A stretch of DNA of 64,000 nt, taken from positions 1,302,001-1,366,000 of the forward strand of contig NZ_CP039852.1 of assembly GCF_006228385.1 (NCBI RefSeq). The letters run 5' to 3'. The position numbers and the translations under genes are program-made. This document shows, one piece after another, positions 8,107 to 19,385 of the stretch (position 1 is its first letter; each line of letters starts with the position of its first letter). Below the pieces are notes generated by a model. It searched no databases. It worked only from the letters and a program-made list of their open reading frames with translations, and was not told where the DNA came from. The DNA comes from Salinimonas iocasae. GTDB taxonomy: Bacteria > Pseudomonadota > Gammaproteobacteria > Enterobacterales > Alteromonadaceae.

Positions 8107-10932
8107 ATGAGTGATTATAAGGCCACATTAAACCTCCCGGAAACACCGTTTCCGATGCGCGGTAACCTTGCGCAGCGCGAACCTAAAATGCTGAAAACCT
8201 GGCAGGAAAAAGGCATTTATAAAAAGATTCGTGAAGCAAAGGCGGGCAAAGCACCGTTTGTATTACACGATGGTCCTCCTTATGCCAACGGTAATATTCA
8301 TATTGGCCATGCGGTAAACAAAATCCTCAAAGATATTATTGTTAAAGCAAAAACGCTTTCTGACTTCGACGCTCCTTACGTCCCGGGCTGGGATTGCCAC
8401 GGTCTGCCTATCGAATTGATGGTTGAGAAAAAAGTCGGTAAACCAGGGAAAAAGGTTTCAGAAGCTGAGTTCCGCGAAAAATGCCGTCAGTATGCGCAAA
8501 AGCAGATTGACGGCCAGATGGCAGATTTCATTCGCCTGGGGGTATTCGGTGAGTGGGACAAGCCTTATAAAACAATGGATTTCAGCTCAGAAGCGGACAT
8601 CATTCGTGCGCTGAGCAAAATTGTCGATTCAGGCCATCTGGAGAAGGGCTTTAAACCGGTTCACTGGTGTACGGATTGCGGCTCAGCGCTGGCAGAAGCC
8701 GAAGTTGAGTATAAAGATAAGGTTTCACCAGCTATCGATGTGAAATTTCCGGTGGCAGACACAGCGCAGATCGCCAATGCATTTGGTGTAACGGAAGCCG
8801 ATCTGACGGCGCACAATACCGGTGTGGTGATATGGACGACAACCCCCTGGACACTGCCTGCCAACCGCGCAATCACTTTGCATCCTGAATACACTTACTC
8901 ACTGGTAGAAAACAAAGAGTCAGGCGACTGGCTGATTGTTGCTCACGACCTTATTGAAAGTTGTATGCAGCGCTACGGCATTGAAGCGTATGAGGAAAAA
9001 GCTACCTGTCTTGGGGAAGCACTGGATAAGTTGCGTGTTCATCATCCTTTCATTGATGATCTTCAGGTGCCCCTGATAAATGGTCTGCATGTCACAACAG
9101 ACTCTGGTACCGGTTGTGTACATACTGCACCTGCTCACGGTGTCGATGATTTTAATGTCGGTAAGCAATACGGTATTGAAGTGTACAACCCGGTAGGCAG
9201 TAACGGTGTCTATAATGATAATGTGCCATTATTTGCCAATCAGTTCGTCTTTAAAGCCAATGACGCCATCATCGAAACGGTAGAGGCACGCGGTAATCTG
9301 GTACTCAACGTAAAATACGAGCACAGTTATCCGCATTGCTGGCGTCACAAAACACCCATTATCTTCCGTGCTACACCGCAATGGTTTATCAGCATGGACA
9401 AACAGGGGTTACGGGCGCAGTCGATTGAGCAAATCAAAAAGACTCAGTGGATCCCTGAGTGGGGCGAAAGCCGCATCGAAAAAATGGTCGAAGGACGCCC
9501 TGACTGGTGTATTTCAAGACAGCGTACATGGGGTGTTCCGATTCCCCTGTATGTTCACAAGACAACTGGTGATATTCATCCTCAAAGCAGCGCTTTGATG
9601 GAGAAAGTCGCACAACAGGTAGAGCAGAAAGGCATACAGGCCTGGTGGGATATTAACGATGCTGACATGTTGGGTGATGACGTAGAGCATTATGACAAGG
9701 TAACCGATACCCTGGATGTATGGTTTGACTCGGGCGTAACGCATCATTTTGTGGTTGACCGCCGTGATGATATTCCAGCCAGTGCTGATCTTTACCTGGA
9801 AGGCTCTGACCAGCACCGGGGCTGGTTTATGTCGTCCCTGATGACGTCCACTGCTATGCATGGCCATGCGCCTTATAAGCAGGTACTTACTCATGGTTTT
9901 ACAGTAGATGCCCACGGCCGCAAGATGTCGAAATCTGTCGGTAATGTTGTGGCTCCTCAGGAAGTCACTAATAAACTGGGCGCTGATATTTTGCGCTTAT
10001 GGGTGGCGTCTACGGATTATCGTGGTGAAATTGCAGTTTCCGATGAAATATTGAAGCGCGCGGCAGACAGCTACCGTCGGGTACGTAATACGGCACGCTT
10101 CTTACTGGCTAACCTGAATGGCTTTAATCCGGAAACAGATTTGGTAGCGCCTGATAATATGGTCGCGCTGGACCGCTGGATTGTCAGCCGAACACGTCAG
10201 CTGCAGCAGGAACTGACAGAAGCCTATAACCAATACGACTTGCTGGTCGTCAGTCAGAAGCTGATGCACTTCTGCTCTATTGAGCTGGGTAGCTTCTATC
10301 TGGATATCATTAAGGATCGCCAATATACAGCGAAAGCCAACAGTAATGCCCGACGCTCGTGTCAGACGGCGCTTTACCATATTATCGAAGCGCTGGTTCG
10401 CTGGATGGCACCGATCATGAGCTTTACTGCCCAGGAAATTTGGCAGGAAATTCCCGGCGAGCGTGAAGAGTTTGTTTTCACCCAGAGCTGGTACGAAGGC
10501 TTGCACGCATTTACCGATAATGATGCATTCGGAAACAGTTTCTGGCATCAGATTATGGAAGTGAAAGATGCGGCCAACCAGGCGATGGAACAAGCGCGTA
10601 AAGATGGTCAGTTGGGTGGTTCGCTGGAAGCAGAGGTTCACCTTTATGCCGATGAAGCGCTTAAACAGCGCCTGGCTCAGCTAGAAGATGAACTGCGTTT
10701 CGTACTGATCACATCAAAGGTGGTATTGCATGGTACCGCAGAGCGCTCTGAGGAAGCCAACGATACAGATGTTGAAGGTCTTGCCATTGCGGTAACCCGC
10801 ACTCAGGGTGAAAAATGCGTACGTTGCTGGCACCACCGTGAAGATGTAGGCAGCAGTGTTAAGCATCCGGAATTATGTCAGCGTTGTGTGACCAACGTGG
10901 ACGGCGAAGGGGAAGAGCGTCAGTATGCCTAA
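8107..10932 (+). CDS. ileS: Isoleucyl-tRNA synthetase
   Basis: IleRS charges tRNA-Ile with isoleucine. The 941-residue protein has the class I signatures [11 protein letters not shown] (HIGH) and [11 protein letters not shown] (KMSKS), the CP1 editing domain with [13 protein letters not shown] and [12 protein letters not shown], and a C-terminal zinc site (CVRCWHH...CQRCV). I start it at 8107 ([15 protein letters not shown]) because that matches the E. coli N-terminus; the ATG-like extension to 8086 does not. Its stop overlaps the lspA start by 8 bases. Confidence 0.97.
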   Translation: MSDYKATLNLPETPFPMRGNLAQREPKMLKTWQEKGIYKKIREAKAGKAPFVLHDGPPYANGNIHIGHAVNKILKDIIVKAKTLSDFDAPYVPGWDCHGLPIELMVEKKVGKPGKKVSEAEFREKCRQYAQKQIDGQMADFIRLGVFGEWDKPYKTMDFSSEADIIRALSKIVDSGHLEKGFKPVHWCTDCGSALAEAEVEYKDKVSPAIDVKFPVADTAQIANAFGVTEADLTAHNTGVVIWTTTPWTLPANRAITLHPEYTYSLVENKESGDWLIVAHDLIESCMQRYGIEAYEEKATCLGEALDKLRVHHPFIDDLQVPLINGLHVTTDSGTGCVHTAPAHGVDDFNVGKQYGIEVYNPVGSNGVYNDNVPLFANQFVFKANDAIIETVEARGNLVLNVKYEHSYPHCWRHKTPIIFRATPQWFISMDKQGLRAQSIEQIKKTQWIPEWGESRIEKMVEGRPDWCISRQRTWGVPIPLYVHKTTGDIHPQSSALMEKVAQQVEQKGIQAWWDINDADMLGDDVEHYDKVTDTLDVWFDSGVTHHFVVDRRDDIPASADLYLEGSDQHRGWFMSSLMTSTAMHGHAPYKQVLTHGFTVDAHGRKMSKSVGNVVAPQEVTNKLGADILRLWVASTDYRGEIAVSDEILKRAADSYRRVRNTARFLLANLNGFNPETDLVAPDNMVALDRWIVSRTRQLQQELTEAYNQYDLLVVSQKLMHFCSIELGSFYLDIIKDRQYTAKANSNARRSCQTALYHIIEALVRWMAPIMSFTAQEIWQEIPGEREEFVFTQSWYEGLHAFTDNDAFGNSFWHQIMEVKDAANQAMEQARKDGQLGGSLEAEVHLYADEALKQRLAQLEDELRFVLITSKVVLHGTAERSEEANDTDVEGLAIAVTRTQGEKCVRCWHHREDVGSSVKHPELCQRCVTNVDGEGEERQYA

Positions 10933-11446
10933 ACCTTTTTCGCAAACCGGACTGCGCTTTTTATGGATAAGCGTAGTGGTTATTGCGCTGGACTTATGGA
11001 CTAAGTATCAGGTACTGGGGAGTATGAGGCTGTTTCAATCTATTGAAGTCACCCCCTTCTTCAACCTGACATACGTTCATAATTACGGTGCAGCGTTTAG
11101 CTTTTTAGCGGATGCAGATGGCTGGCAGCGGTGGTTTTTCACTGCTATCGCCCTGGTTGTCAGTGTGGTTATTGTCAGCTGGTTGTATAAGTCGCCCCGA
11201 GAAGAAAAGTGTCTGCCCATTGCCTTTTGCTTTATTTTAGGAGGGGCGTTGGGCAATGTTTATGATCGCCTTGTTCATGGCTACGTCATCGACTTTCTGG
11301 ACTTTTACGTTGGACAATGGCACTGGCCGGCGTTTAACCTTGCAGACAGTGCTATATTTATCGGGGCGGCATTATTGATAATTGATATGCTGACCTCACA
11401 TAAGCACAAGACTGAGTCTTCACCTTCATCCACACCTAAGCAGTAG
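10925..11446 (+). CDS. lspA: Lipoprotein signal peptidase II LspA
   Basis: LspA is an aspartic protease of the inner membrane that removes the signal peptide from diacylglyceryl-modified prolipoproteins. The 173 residues hold four hydrophobic segments and both catalytic aspartate motifs: [13 protein letters not shown] and [12 protein letters not shown]. The start overlaps the end of ileS by 8 bases, which suggests translational coupling. The ileS-lspA-fkpB-ispH order is conserved in gammaproteobacteria. Confidence 0.96.
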   Translation: MPKPFSQTGLRFLWISVVVIALDLWTKYQVLGSMRLFQSIEVTPFFNLTYVHNYGAAFSFLADADGWQRWFFTAIALVVSVVIVSWLYKSPREEKCLPIAFCFILGGALGNVYDRLVHGYVIDFLDFYVGQWHWPAFNLADSAIFIGAALLIIDMLTSHKHKTESSPSSTPKQ

Positions 11447-11455
11447 AGAGTAAAC

Positions 11456-11899
11456 ATGTCCGCACTTGTTATTGGCCCAAGCAGTGAAGTGTTAATGCAC
11501 TTCGACCTGAAACTTGAGGATGGTTCCGCAGCAGACAGTACCCGGGTTAATAAAAAGCCCGCAAAGCTGGTGATGGGTGACGGCAGTCTCACACCCAACT
11601 TTGAGGCGTGTTTGCTGGGGTTAACAGAAGGCGATAAAAAGTCTTTTACGCTGGCACCGGAAGATGCATTCGGTCAGCCGAACCCTGATAATATCCACCA
11701 TATGGATCGAAGCAGGTTCACGCAGGATGTCGAAGAAGGCATGATAATGGCTTTCGCCCAGCCTGACGGCAGTGAGGTGCCCGGCATTATCCGCAGTACA
11801 GCGGGTACGTCTGTAACCGTTGACTTCAATCACCCATTGGCTGGCCAGACGGTTATTTTCGACGTTGAAATTCTTTCAGTAGCCGAGCCGAAGGCGTAA
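11456..11899 (+). CDS. fkpB: FKBP-type peptidyl-prolyl isomerase FkpB
   Basis: This is a SlyD-like FKBP (SlpA/FkpB), which catalyses cis-trans isomerisation of prolyl bonds and acts as a chaperone. It has 147 residues, with the family's opening strand ([18 protein letters not shown]), then [28 protein letters not shown] and a final [16 protein letters not shown]. There is no His-rich metal tail, unlike SlyD. It lies between lspA (9-base gap) and ispH (10-base gap) in one operon. Confidence 0.93.
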   Translation: MSALVIGPSSEVLMHFDLKLEDGSAADSTRVNKKPAKLVMGDGSLTPNFEACLLGLTEGDKKSFTLAPEDAFGQPNPDNIHHMDRSRFTQDVEEGMIMAFAQPDGSEVPGIIRSTAGTSVTVDFNHPLAGQTVIFDVEILSVAEPKA

Positions 11900-11909
11900 G
11901 GAGCAATAC

Positions 11910-12854
11910 ATGCAAATTCATTTAGCAAACCCTCGTGGCTTCTGCGCCGGTGTAGACAGGGCAATTACTATTGTCGAACGTGCACTGGAAATGTTCAAGC
12001 CACCTATTTATGTTCGACATGAAGTTGTTCACAACAAATTTGTAGTCGACGGATTGCGCGAGCGCGGAGCATTGTTTGTTGATGAACTTCATGAGGTGCC
12101 GGATGACAGTATCGTTATTTTTTCCGCCCATGGGGTATCGCAGGCTGTCAGAAACGAAGCAAAAGATCGTGGCTTGAAAGTATTTGATGCCACCTGTCCG
12201 CTGGTAACAAAAGTGCATATGGAAGTCACCCGCGCCAGTAAAACAGGCACCGAATGCATTCTTATTGGTCATGCCGGTCACCCGGAAGTCGAAGGTACCA
12301 TGGGGCAGTATAATAACCCGGAAGGTGGTATTTACCTGGTAGAGTCAACTGCTGATGTTGATAAGCTGACGGTAAAAGATCCATCACAGCTATACTATTG
12401 CAGCCAAACCACATTATCAGTTGATGATACTGCTGATGTGATTGATGCGCTTCGTGCACGCTTTCCCGATATTCAGGGGCCGCGGAAAGACGATATTTGT
12501 TATGCCACTCAGAACAGGCAGGATGCGGTCAGAGAATTGGCCACTGACTGCGAAGTACTGTTAGTCGTTGGTGCGCAAAACAGCTCAAATTCAAATCGCT
12601 TACGCGAACTGGCAGAAAAAGTCGGCGCTCAGGCGTATCTTATTGCCGATGCAGACTGCATCCAGCAATCGTGGCTGGAAGGTATAGAACACATTGGGGT
12701 GACAGCAGGAGCATCAGCACCCGAGGTATTGGTTAAAGGCGTGGTCGACCGTTTACTATCCTGGGGCGCTGTAAAAGCATCCGAGCGTCAGGGCCGGGAA
12801 GAAAATGTTGAGTTTGCGGTGCCTAAAGAGCTGCGCATTAAACAGGTTGTATAA
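11910..12854 (+). CDS. ispH: 4-Hydroxy-3-methylbut-2-enyl diphosphate reductase IspH
   Basis: IspH is the [4Fe-4S] enzyme of the last step of the MEP isoprenoid pathway, giving IPP and DMAPP. The three cluster cysteines are visible in [21 protein letters not shown] and [10 protein letters not shown]. Substrate-binding motifs [20 protein letters not shown] and NSSNSNRL are present. Length is 314 residues, as usual. AAGGAGC precedes the ATG. It closes the ileS-lspA-fkpB-ispH run and faces the minor-pilin genes convergently. Confidence 0.96.
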   Translation: MQIHLANPRGFCAGVDRAITIVERALEMFKPPIYVRHEVVHNKFVVDGLRERGALFVDELHEVPDDSIVIFSAHGVSQAVRNEAKDRGLKVFDATCPLVTKVHMEVTRASKTGTECILIGHAGHPEVEGTMGQYNNPEGGIYLVESTADVDKLTVKDPSQLYYCSQTTLSVDDTADVIDALRARFPDIQGPRKDDICYATQNRQDAVRELATDCEVLLVVGAQNSSNSNRLRELAEKVGAQAYLIADADCIQQSWLEGIEHIGVTAGASAPEVLVKGVVDRLLSWGAVKASERQGREENVEFAVPKELRIKQVV

Positions 12855-13063
12855 GGTAATTCCAAAACACTTGCTGAAATGTAGAGCCCTGAACTTTATT
12901 TGACTGTCGCAGTTACCGCCACATTGGTACTGCGACATAATGTGTTGTTTTCCCTGCAAACCAGGGCGCTAAGCCTTTTTGCCACTCAATTTGCCTTTAA
13001 AATTTCATCCAGTCCATTATCCGTAGCTACTTTTTTCCATCATTTTTACGTGGTCAGAAACGA

Positions 13064-13558
13064 CTACTCAGTTTTCTCCGGCAAGGGGGAGATAGAGTGG
13101 GGAAGTGTGTCCGGCCCAACATATAGTTGCGGTTTGTTCACGGTTAAAGACATTTTTACGGGGGCTTTAGCCCCGGCTATAACGGTTAATTCAATTATGG
13201 CGTAGTCGGAATCTCGTACACTGACCTCTTTGATTGAAAATGTGTCTGCCAGGGTGGGTGATGGCGTATCGGCAAGTGTAACGGGAGTTACTGTTAGTGG
13301 ATTCACCGGCAGCCCAAGCGTTTGTTCCGCAATGTTTTTCGCTTCATTGCTCAGCGTCAGATAGTGCGATAAATCTGATGCGTTGAGTCTTGCAGCAAGC
13401 CACATCTGTTTGTCAGTAAGATTATCGTGTGCTGTAGCTCGCTGTACATGAAATTGCCAGCGATAAGTCAGCGACAGCAACGCAGTAGCACAACTGATAA
13501 ATAAGAGGGCAGCAAACACACATTCTATCAGACCCAGACCATGCTCAGACGTCTTCAT
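13064..13558 (-). CDS. Type IV pilus minor pilin, PilV/PpdC-like
   Basis: The 164-residue protein has a short leader ending in glycine (MKTSEHGLG or MKTSEHG), then LIECVFAALLFISCATALLSL, a hydrophobic prepilin helix with a glutamate at or near position +5. The rest is polar with low cysteine content. The position, last in a minus-strand run of four pilin-like genes, matches ppdC in the E. coli order ppdA-ppdB-ygdB-ppdC and PilV/GspI-like proteins. Its start overlaps the end of the previous gene by 4 bases. It should be processed by the PilD peptidase and take part in pilus initiation. Confidence 0.7.
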   Translation of the reverse strand: MKTSEHGLGLIECVFAALLFISCATALLSLTYRWQFHVQRATAHDNLTDKQMWLAARLNASDLSHYLTLSNEAKNIAEQTLGLPVNPLTVTPVTLADTPSPTLADTFSIKEVSVRDSDYAIIELTVIAGAKAPVKMSLTVNKPQLYVGPDTLPHSISPLPEKTE

Positions 13559-14460
13559 TCAAAATCTCTCCAACTACCCGGAACCCGATGATGCAGCTGA
13601 AGCGAGGGGTGGGCGCGTAATTTCGTCAATATGTCGGGATGATAAATCACGTTTACATGGGAAACCGGCGACAACTTGTGGTCAATAAGTATCGCCCCGT
13701 ATATAGCCGAAGTATCGGGCACGCTGATTCGACTTAAATCGTTCTTAGTGACAGCAGACTGATACAGAATCCCCCAGAACTGACTATTGTCCTGCATTGA
13801 AAAATTACTTTGTCGGACAATAAGCAATACCGGATGAGCCGGGCTGCCTACCACCTGTCCCTTCGAAATAGTGCACGTAGTTTCAACAACAAAAGCACCC
13901 TGAGAATATTTATCGAGCATTGCACAATCGGCGATTGGCTCAGGTAAAGTGGTTACCGCATCCGGTGCGCTCAAAAACCATGTTTTCATGTCGTTGGAGT
14001 AAGCAGATAATATCGAAGGTGTGACCGGAAGCGAGTTACTCATGATATTTGCAGCTGCCGGTAATGTCCGGGCACTGACAACTGCGGCAGACGGAAGTTG
14101 TTTTATCCAGGGGTATAGGATGTAACTGGCTGCGGTTTTAACATACTTATTGGCTGGATGAAAAACAGAGACACTTGTGACAAGTATATCCGCCTGATCT
14201 ACCGTGAACTTCTCTTGTCCCGTGATGTAAGATGCAACATCAAGGGGCAGTTCGTTAGCATCATGACCGGACTGTTTGAGTAACCGGCTGACATTGTTAA
14301 GATGGTTAACTGAATCTAAACGTGATTCGAGGTGTTTTCTTAAGCCCAGAGATTGTTTGCTATTTACTGAAATGAGGTGTGTAGCAAACACTGCGCAGCC
14401 CGCACAGATAACCATTATCACCAGAAGTGGTATAAGCACACTGCCTTTATAACGTCCCAC
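13555..14460 (-). CDS. Type IV pilus minor pilin, PilX/YgdB/GspK-like
   Basis: The protein has 301 residues. The N-terminus (MGRYKGSVLIPLLVIMVICAG) is a very short basic leader and a hydrophobic helix, as in PilX and GspK, which lack the +5 glutamate of major pilins. After the helix come a long charged helix (LGLRKHLESRLDSVNHLNN) and a soluble domain. It lies 1 base after the PilW-like gene and overlaps the PilV-like gene by 4 bases, so the four genes are tightly coupled. The assignment rests on N-terminal form and position; the soluble domain gives no recognisable motif. Confidence 0.62.
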   Translation of the reverse strand: MGRYKGSVLIPLLVIMVICAGCAVFATHLISVNSKQSLGLRKHLESRLDSVNHLNNVSRLLKQSGHDANELPLDVASYITGQEKFTVDQADILVTSVSVFHPANKYVKTAASYILYPWIKQLPSAAVVSARTLPAAANIMSNSLPVTPSILSAYSNDMKTWFLSAPDAVTTLPEPIADCAMLDKYSQGAFVVETTCTISKGQVVGSPAHPVLLIVRQSNFSMQDNSQFWGILYQSAVTKNDLSRISVPDTSAIYGAILIDHKLSPVSHVNVIYHPDILTKLRAHPSLQLHHRVPGSWRDFE

Positions 14461-14461
14461 G

Positions 14462-15067
14462 CTAATTATTCCTCACAACCACAGGCCAGTGTATTTGACT
14501 GTTTACATCGGGGGCCCTCGTCAGCTCAGCGCTGATTTCAAGCGACAGAAGTGCGCCGACACCACTACTCTGTATACCTTTGATGTGAAATTTGTTGACT
14601 CTGAGATAGGTAGAATCGGTAACATCCTCCCAACCAGTCTGGCTACAATCTTTAGCGCCGACCCTGGACTCAATAGCACCGTTATTAAGCCTGAAGCCGA
14701 GAAACTCTGAACGAGGCAGCTCATCGAGTTGGCCATTATGATTTTTGTCATAATGAAACAGTATACAGCTACCCTCGAGGTGGCCTGTAGACATGCCTAA
14801 TGAGAAGGCCGGATAAAATGGAGAGCTGGTGCGCGGCAAGCCGCTGATAAAGCGGTGTTCGGCCTTGCCATCGTACCCGGCGCGTCTGAGCTCAGCTGAA
14901 ATTAATAGACCGACCCGTTTGATATGGTTTTGCAGTTCAAGTTGCTGTGAGACTATCAGTTGCTTCTGGGACAGGTTCATAGCGAACGTTGCACCCGCTC
15001 CCAACAGCGAAACCCCAATACTCATCGATATCAATAAACTGGTAAGTGTGTAGCCGTAATTCAGCAT
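14462..15067 (-). CDS. Type IV pilus minor pilin, PilW/PpdB-like
   Basis: The 201-residue protein begins MLNYGYTLTSLLISMSIGVS, a prepilin leader cleaved after glycine 5 followed by a hydrophobic helix. Then NHIKRVGLLISAELRRAGYDG is the hallmark helix of PilW-like proteins. Position +5 is serine (YTLTS), not the usual glutamate. A calcium-loop-like stretch (DKNHNGQLDE) is visible around residue 107. The start overlaps the end of the FimT-like gene by 7 bases. Confidence 0.78.
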   Translation of the reverse strand: MLNYGYTLTSLLISMSIGVSLLGAGATFAMNLSQKQLIVSQQLELQNHIKRVGLLISAELRRAGYDGKAEHRFISGLPRTSSPFYPAFSLGMSTGHLEGSCILFHYDKNHNGQLDELPRSEFLGFRLNNGAIESRVGAKDCSQTGWEDVTDSTYLRVNKFHIKGIQSSGVGALLSLEISAELTRAPDVNSQIHWPVVVRNN

Positions 15068-15582
15068 AACGGCACACCGGCTATACTTTTGCCTGCTACA
15101 CAGGTTCGGATACGCCCCAGCCGACTAACAATCAGCTTAATGCGAAAATCGTTAGTACGCATAACTAATGAACCGGCCATGCCATCAGGAAGCCCGGTTG
15201 AGGGGGCAAATCGAATGTAGGAGCGTGAAAAGCTTTTGGACTCAACTTTTACAGGTTTATCGATGCGTAGCTGCTTACTTATCTGTGCAGGTGAGCAGAC
15301 TTCCTGAATTATACACTCGATATCAGTAGTTACTATGACCCGAGCACTATGTGGGCCATTGAGCATGACAAATATAGGCCTGTTTTGCGTCACAGCCTGC
15401 CGTTGCGCCTGGTGAAGTAACAGACTAAGCTCGCCAGCCGCGTTTTTTAATTTGGTTTGTTGGTACCAGTTGATATAGGATGGCGGGGCATTGATTAACA
15501 GTATCGCAACAATCGCGATACTGATAAGTAATTCTATCAGTGAAAACCCACTCTTGTATTCAAATCTGCTTTTGCGCACCAT
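15061..15582 (-). CDS. fimT: Type IV pilus minor pilin, FimT/GspH-like
   Basis: This 173-residue protein has a perfect prepilin motif (KSGFSLIELLISIAIVAIL), cleaved after glycine with phenylalanine at +1 and glutamate at +5. GspH/FimT features follow: AAGELSLLLHQAQRQAVTQNRPIF, then a DIECIIQEVC cysteine pair and a C-terminal RICVAGK-like end (RIRTCVAGKS). It is first in the minus-strand pilin run and is divergent from a PilE-like gene over 84 bases. In Pseudomonas the same family lies next to ispH-fkpB-lspA-ileS. Confidence 0.82.
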   Translation of the reverse strand: MVRKSRFEYKSGFSLIELLISIAIVAILLINAPPSYINWYQQTKLKNAAGELSLLLHQAQRQAVTQNRPIFVMLNGPHSARVIVTTDIECIIQEVCSPAQISKQLRIDKPVKVESKSFSRSYIRFAPSTGLPDGMAGSLVMRTNDFRIKLIVSRLGRIRTCVAGKSIAGVPLC

Positions 15583-15666
15583 GTCCCTGCAATTAATGTG
15601 ATGACATTAGCGCATAGTAGAAGATTAACGAAACTGGGTAAGCTGTACGTTAGATAGGTATTCAAT

Positions 15667-16032
15667 ATGGGTAAGCACACAGGCCTTACCACAACAGACT
15701 CGATGATCGCATTAGCCCTGACAGGGCTTCTGGCTGCGCTATGTATTCCGGCGTATAACTATTTTTCAAATGAAAGCGAATTGGCCGTTATTCAGGCTCG
15801 GTTGATGGAGCTGCAAAATGAACAGCAAGCATACCGATTAAGACATGACATGTATCAGAACATAGATAGCGTATATGAAATTGAGAGCGGTGTTGAATAC
15901 GAAATCAAAACTAAAGATGTAACCGAGAATTCTTTTAGTCTGATCGCTACCAATGAAGATGCACAATCTGGATGTCAGACCTTATCAATCGACGATAAGT
16001 TTAATAAGTTACCGGAAAAGTGCTGGCGATAA
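15667..16032 (+). CDS. pilE: Type IV pilus minor pilin, PilE-like, degenerate N-terminus
   Basis: The 121-residue protein has the size and shape of PilE: a leader ending in G, a hydrophobic helix (MIALALTGLLAALCIPAYNYF), a helical spine (ARLMELQNEQQAYRLRHDMY) and a C-terminal disulfide pair (GCQTLSIDD...KCWR). The processing site reads KHTGLTTTDSM instead of a canonical GFTLIELM form, so +1 is leucine and +5 is aspartate. It is divergent from the fimT-like gene, and no pilY1 gene lies nearby. Membership of the pilus set is supported by context and by the C-terminal loop. Confidence 0.72.
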   Translation: MGKHTGLTTTDSMIALALTGLLAALCIPAYNYFSNESELAVIQARLMELQNEQQAYRLRHDMYQNIDSVYEIESGVEYEIKTKDVTENSFSLIATNEDAQSGCQTLSIDDKFNKLPEKCWR

Positions 16033-16212
16033 GTATTCTCCTCTTGATTCATTTACTCGGTTATCTTCAGCTTCACCTCTAAACCCTCTTTATTGTCGCC
16101 GCCTGGTTGTAGAACTTAGCAATGAAATTCTGTCTGGCAAGATATGCTGACAGCGAATTTCGGATAGCGTACACTAATTACTATCGCTAAAACCGATCAA
16201 CGTGGAATACAG

Positions 16213-17390
<1,178 letters not shown>

Positions 17391-17391
17391 T

Positions 17392-17424
17392 AATAAAAAA
17401 GGGCGTTAAAACGCCCTTTTTTAT
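17392..17424. terminator. Bidirectional terminator between glnB and slyD
   Basis: GGGCGTT/AACGCCC style stem (17401-17416) with an A-run before and a T-run after. It lies just after glnB on the plus strand and just after slyD on the minus strand. Confidence 0.9.
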
Positions 17425-17437
17425 TCTTTTAAACCTA

Positions 17438-17920
17438 TTAGTGATCGTTGCCACTACCCGGACCATGGGCGTGGCCATGTTCAATTTCTTCCTGAGTAGG
17501 TTCACGAACTTCTACCACTTCAACTTCAAACTTCAGCGGTACGCCGGCAAGAGGATGGTTTCCATCAACCACTACATGGTCTTCGGCTACATCGATAATC
17601 ATAACAGATTGCTCACCCTGCTCAGTGGTGGCTCTGAATGACATACCGACTTCAACATCCATACCATCAAACATATCTTTTGGTACCTGTTGTACCAACT
17701 CGTCCATGCGCTGGCCGTAAGCTTGCTCTGGCGCGATATCAACTTCAAACTTTTCGCCTTGCTCTTTATTTTGCAAAGCATCTTCTAACCCTTCAATTAA
17801 GAAGCGCTTACCCAGCATAACCGTTAAAGGCTGTTTGCCTTCAGAAGAATCAAGCTGTGTGCCGTCTTCTGCTGATACAGTGTAGTGGATAGATACTACG
17901 CTCTCGGGTGTAATTGTCAT
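17438..17920 (-). CDS. slyD: FKBP-type peptidyl-prolyl isomerase SlyD
   Basis: SlyD is a cytoplasmic prolyl isomerase and chaperone with a role in nickel handling in enterobacteria. The 160 residues show the FKBP core (LDSSEGKQPLTVMLG, LIEGLEDALQNKEQGEKF), the inserted chaperone flap in the middle, and NHPLAGVPLKFEVEVVEV. The C-terminal tail is short and only modestly His-rich (HGHAHGPGSGNDH), far less than the E. coli tail, so strong metal storage is unlikely. Confidence 0.93.
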   Translation of the reverse strand: MTITPESVVSIHYTVSAEDGTQLDSSEGKQPLTVMLGKRFLIEGLEDALQNKEQGEKFEVDIAPEQAYGQRMDELVQQVPKDMFDGMDVEVGMSFRATTEQGEQSVMIIDVAEDHVVVDGNHPLAGVPLKFEVEVVEVREPTQEEIEHGHAHGPGSGNDH

Positions 17921-17980
17921 AAATATACCTAATCAATTTTTTGACAGCTCAGCTGCCGTGAATTTTGCGCGTTCACCCGA

Positions 17981-18976
17981 TTAGGAGCGGCCACGCACGT
18001 TATTTGTTTCCTGTTCGACAGAATAAGGTAAAGGCTGGCACGAGAACGTTGGCGAACTTGTATCCTTAATTCTGAATACATCCTGCTCGCTGGTATCGTT
18101 GTTCAGCACAGCCATCAGCCAGGTCTCATGACCCAGTTTAGCGCACCGGATAATTGCACCGCCACGACGCCAATTTTCGCCAAGTTGCTTCTCAAGCATC
18201 GCATCAGGTTCCACAGACAGGGATGCAGGTACGCAAAAAACGTAAGCGGCGCGCTTATTCTTGCCCAGATACCGGGTGCGGGCGACCACTTCCTGCCCCA
18301 TATAACAGCCTTTGCCAAAATCAATCGCATCCAGTGCCTGAACATTCATCATCTGCGGAACGAATTCATTAACATTATCATGAGCAACATCAGGGATACC
18401 CGCCTGAATTTGCAGGGCTTCGCTGACATTCTCGTCATAATGTGTGATTCCGGCGTTTGATAATGTTTCATCCAGCGATGCTGCAGCCTCGTTGCTTAAC
18501 AACAGGTGATAAATACCACTGCCGAAATCTGTTAAAACAGCGGCTCCATGCTCATTATCCACACAGTTTAACGAAGACGAGGGGACGGTATCAAACCTGT
18601 CTGCAATCCATTGTTCAACGGCCTGACCGCGAGCAATATACTGCCGGAACTGATCGCTGCTATCGACAATGTCAGTTTTTGAAAACACACCATACTTATT
18701 CAGCTGCGCCAGCGTCATTGCCAGTGATGACTTGTTAAGTGACAAGGCAACACTATCTTGCATACGCAGAACCAGCGGGAGTGACCAGGCCTTACCTTTG
18801 AAGTCGCAATGCGCTGCTCGTCTGGCCCGGGTGGCTGGCAATGATGGAATATCAATGGTCAGTTGCCCCTGCAAAAAGGTATCGCTGTCCGGTCCGCTGA
18901 GAGTAATGAGCCCGGACTGGCTTAACTCACAGTAAAAATCAGTCTCTAGATCGCCGATTGTTGCCGGTAAAGTCAT
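17981..18976 (-). CDS. ygfZ: Folate-binding Fe-S/tRNA maintenance protein YgfZ
   Basis: YgfZ belongs to the GcvT-like COG0354 family. It needs folate and helps keep certain [4Fe-4S] enzymes, including MiaB, active. The signature KGCYMGQEVVARTRYLGKNKR is present around residues 228-248, with the conserved cysteine. Length is 331 residues (E. coli 326). It is divergent from sdhE over 157 bases, the same arrangement as ygfZ and sdhE/ygfX in E. coli. Confidence 0.93.
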   Translation of the reverse strand: MTLPATIGDLETDFYCELSQSGLITLSGPDSDTFLQGQLTIDIPSLPATRARRAAHCDFKGKAWSLPLVLRMQDSVALSLNKSSLAMTLAQLNKYGVFSKTDIVDSSDQFRQYIARGQAVEQWIADRFDTVPSSSLNCVDNEHGAAVLTDFGSGIYHLLLSNEAAASLDETLSNAGITHYDENVSEALQIQAGIPDVAHDNVNEFVPQMMNVQALDAIDFGKGCYMGQEVVARTRYLGKNKRAAYVFCVPASLSVEPDAMLEKQLGENWRRGGAIIRCAKLGHETWLMAVLNNDTSEQDVFRIKDTSSPTFSCQPLPYSVEQETNNVRGRS

Positions 18977-19133
18977 AGCTACCCTGTATTCATTAAATCT
19001 GATGAGAAATAAGGTTGGGCCTGAATTACAATTCCCAAGGGTAAATCTCTTAAAATCAGTAAAAAGGTCAGTGCTTCGGGCTAATTCACCATGTTATGAT
19101 ATGCGCCAGCATTTAATCAGTTACTGGTAGTTT

Positions 19134-19385
19134 ATGTTTTCACCTAAAAGATATGCCCGACTTAAATGGGCTTGCCGCCGTGGCATGCTCGAACTGGACG
19201 TATTGTTTCTGCCTTTTGTTGAAACCGGGTTTCACGATCTGAGTGAGGATGAGCAGGAAACATTTGAAAAGCTGCTTACCTGTGATGATCCGGATTTGTT
19301 CGCCTGGTTTATGGGCCATCAGTCATGTCCTGAGCCGGAACTGGCGCGCATGGTTGAGCACATTCTGGGCCGTGTCAAAGTATAA
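19134..19385 (+). CDS. sdhE: Succinate dehydrogenase flavin assembly factor SdhE
   Basis: SdhE promotes covalent attachment of FAD to SdhA/FrdA. The 83 residues have the hallmark RRGMLELDVLF (RGxxE motif) near the N-terminus and LLTCDDPDLFAWFMG later. Its end overlaps the GTG start of ygfX by 14 bases, as in other gammaproteobacteria, so the two are probably translationally coupled. Confidence 0.94.
   Translation: MFSPKRYARLKWACRRGMLELDVLFLPFVETGFHDLSEDEQETFEKLLTCDDPDLFAWFMGHQSCPEPELARMVEHILGRVKV

Noticed and set aside
12900..13205. 101-codon plus-strand frame after ispH
   Set aside because: It overlaps the end of the PilV-like gene on the other strand, has no ribosome site, and reads as low-information sequence.
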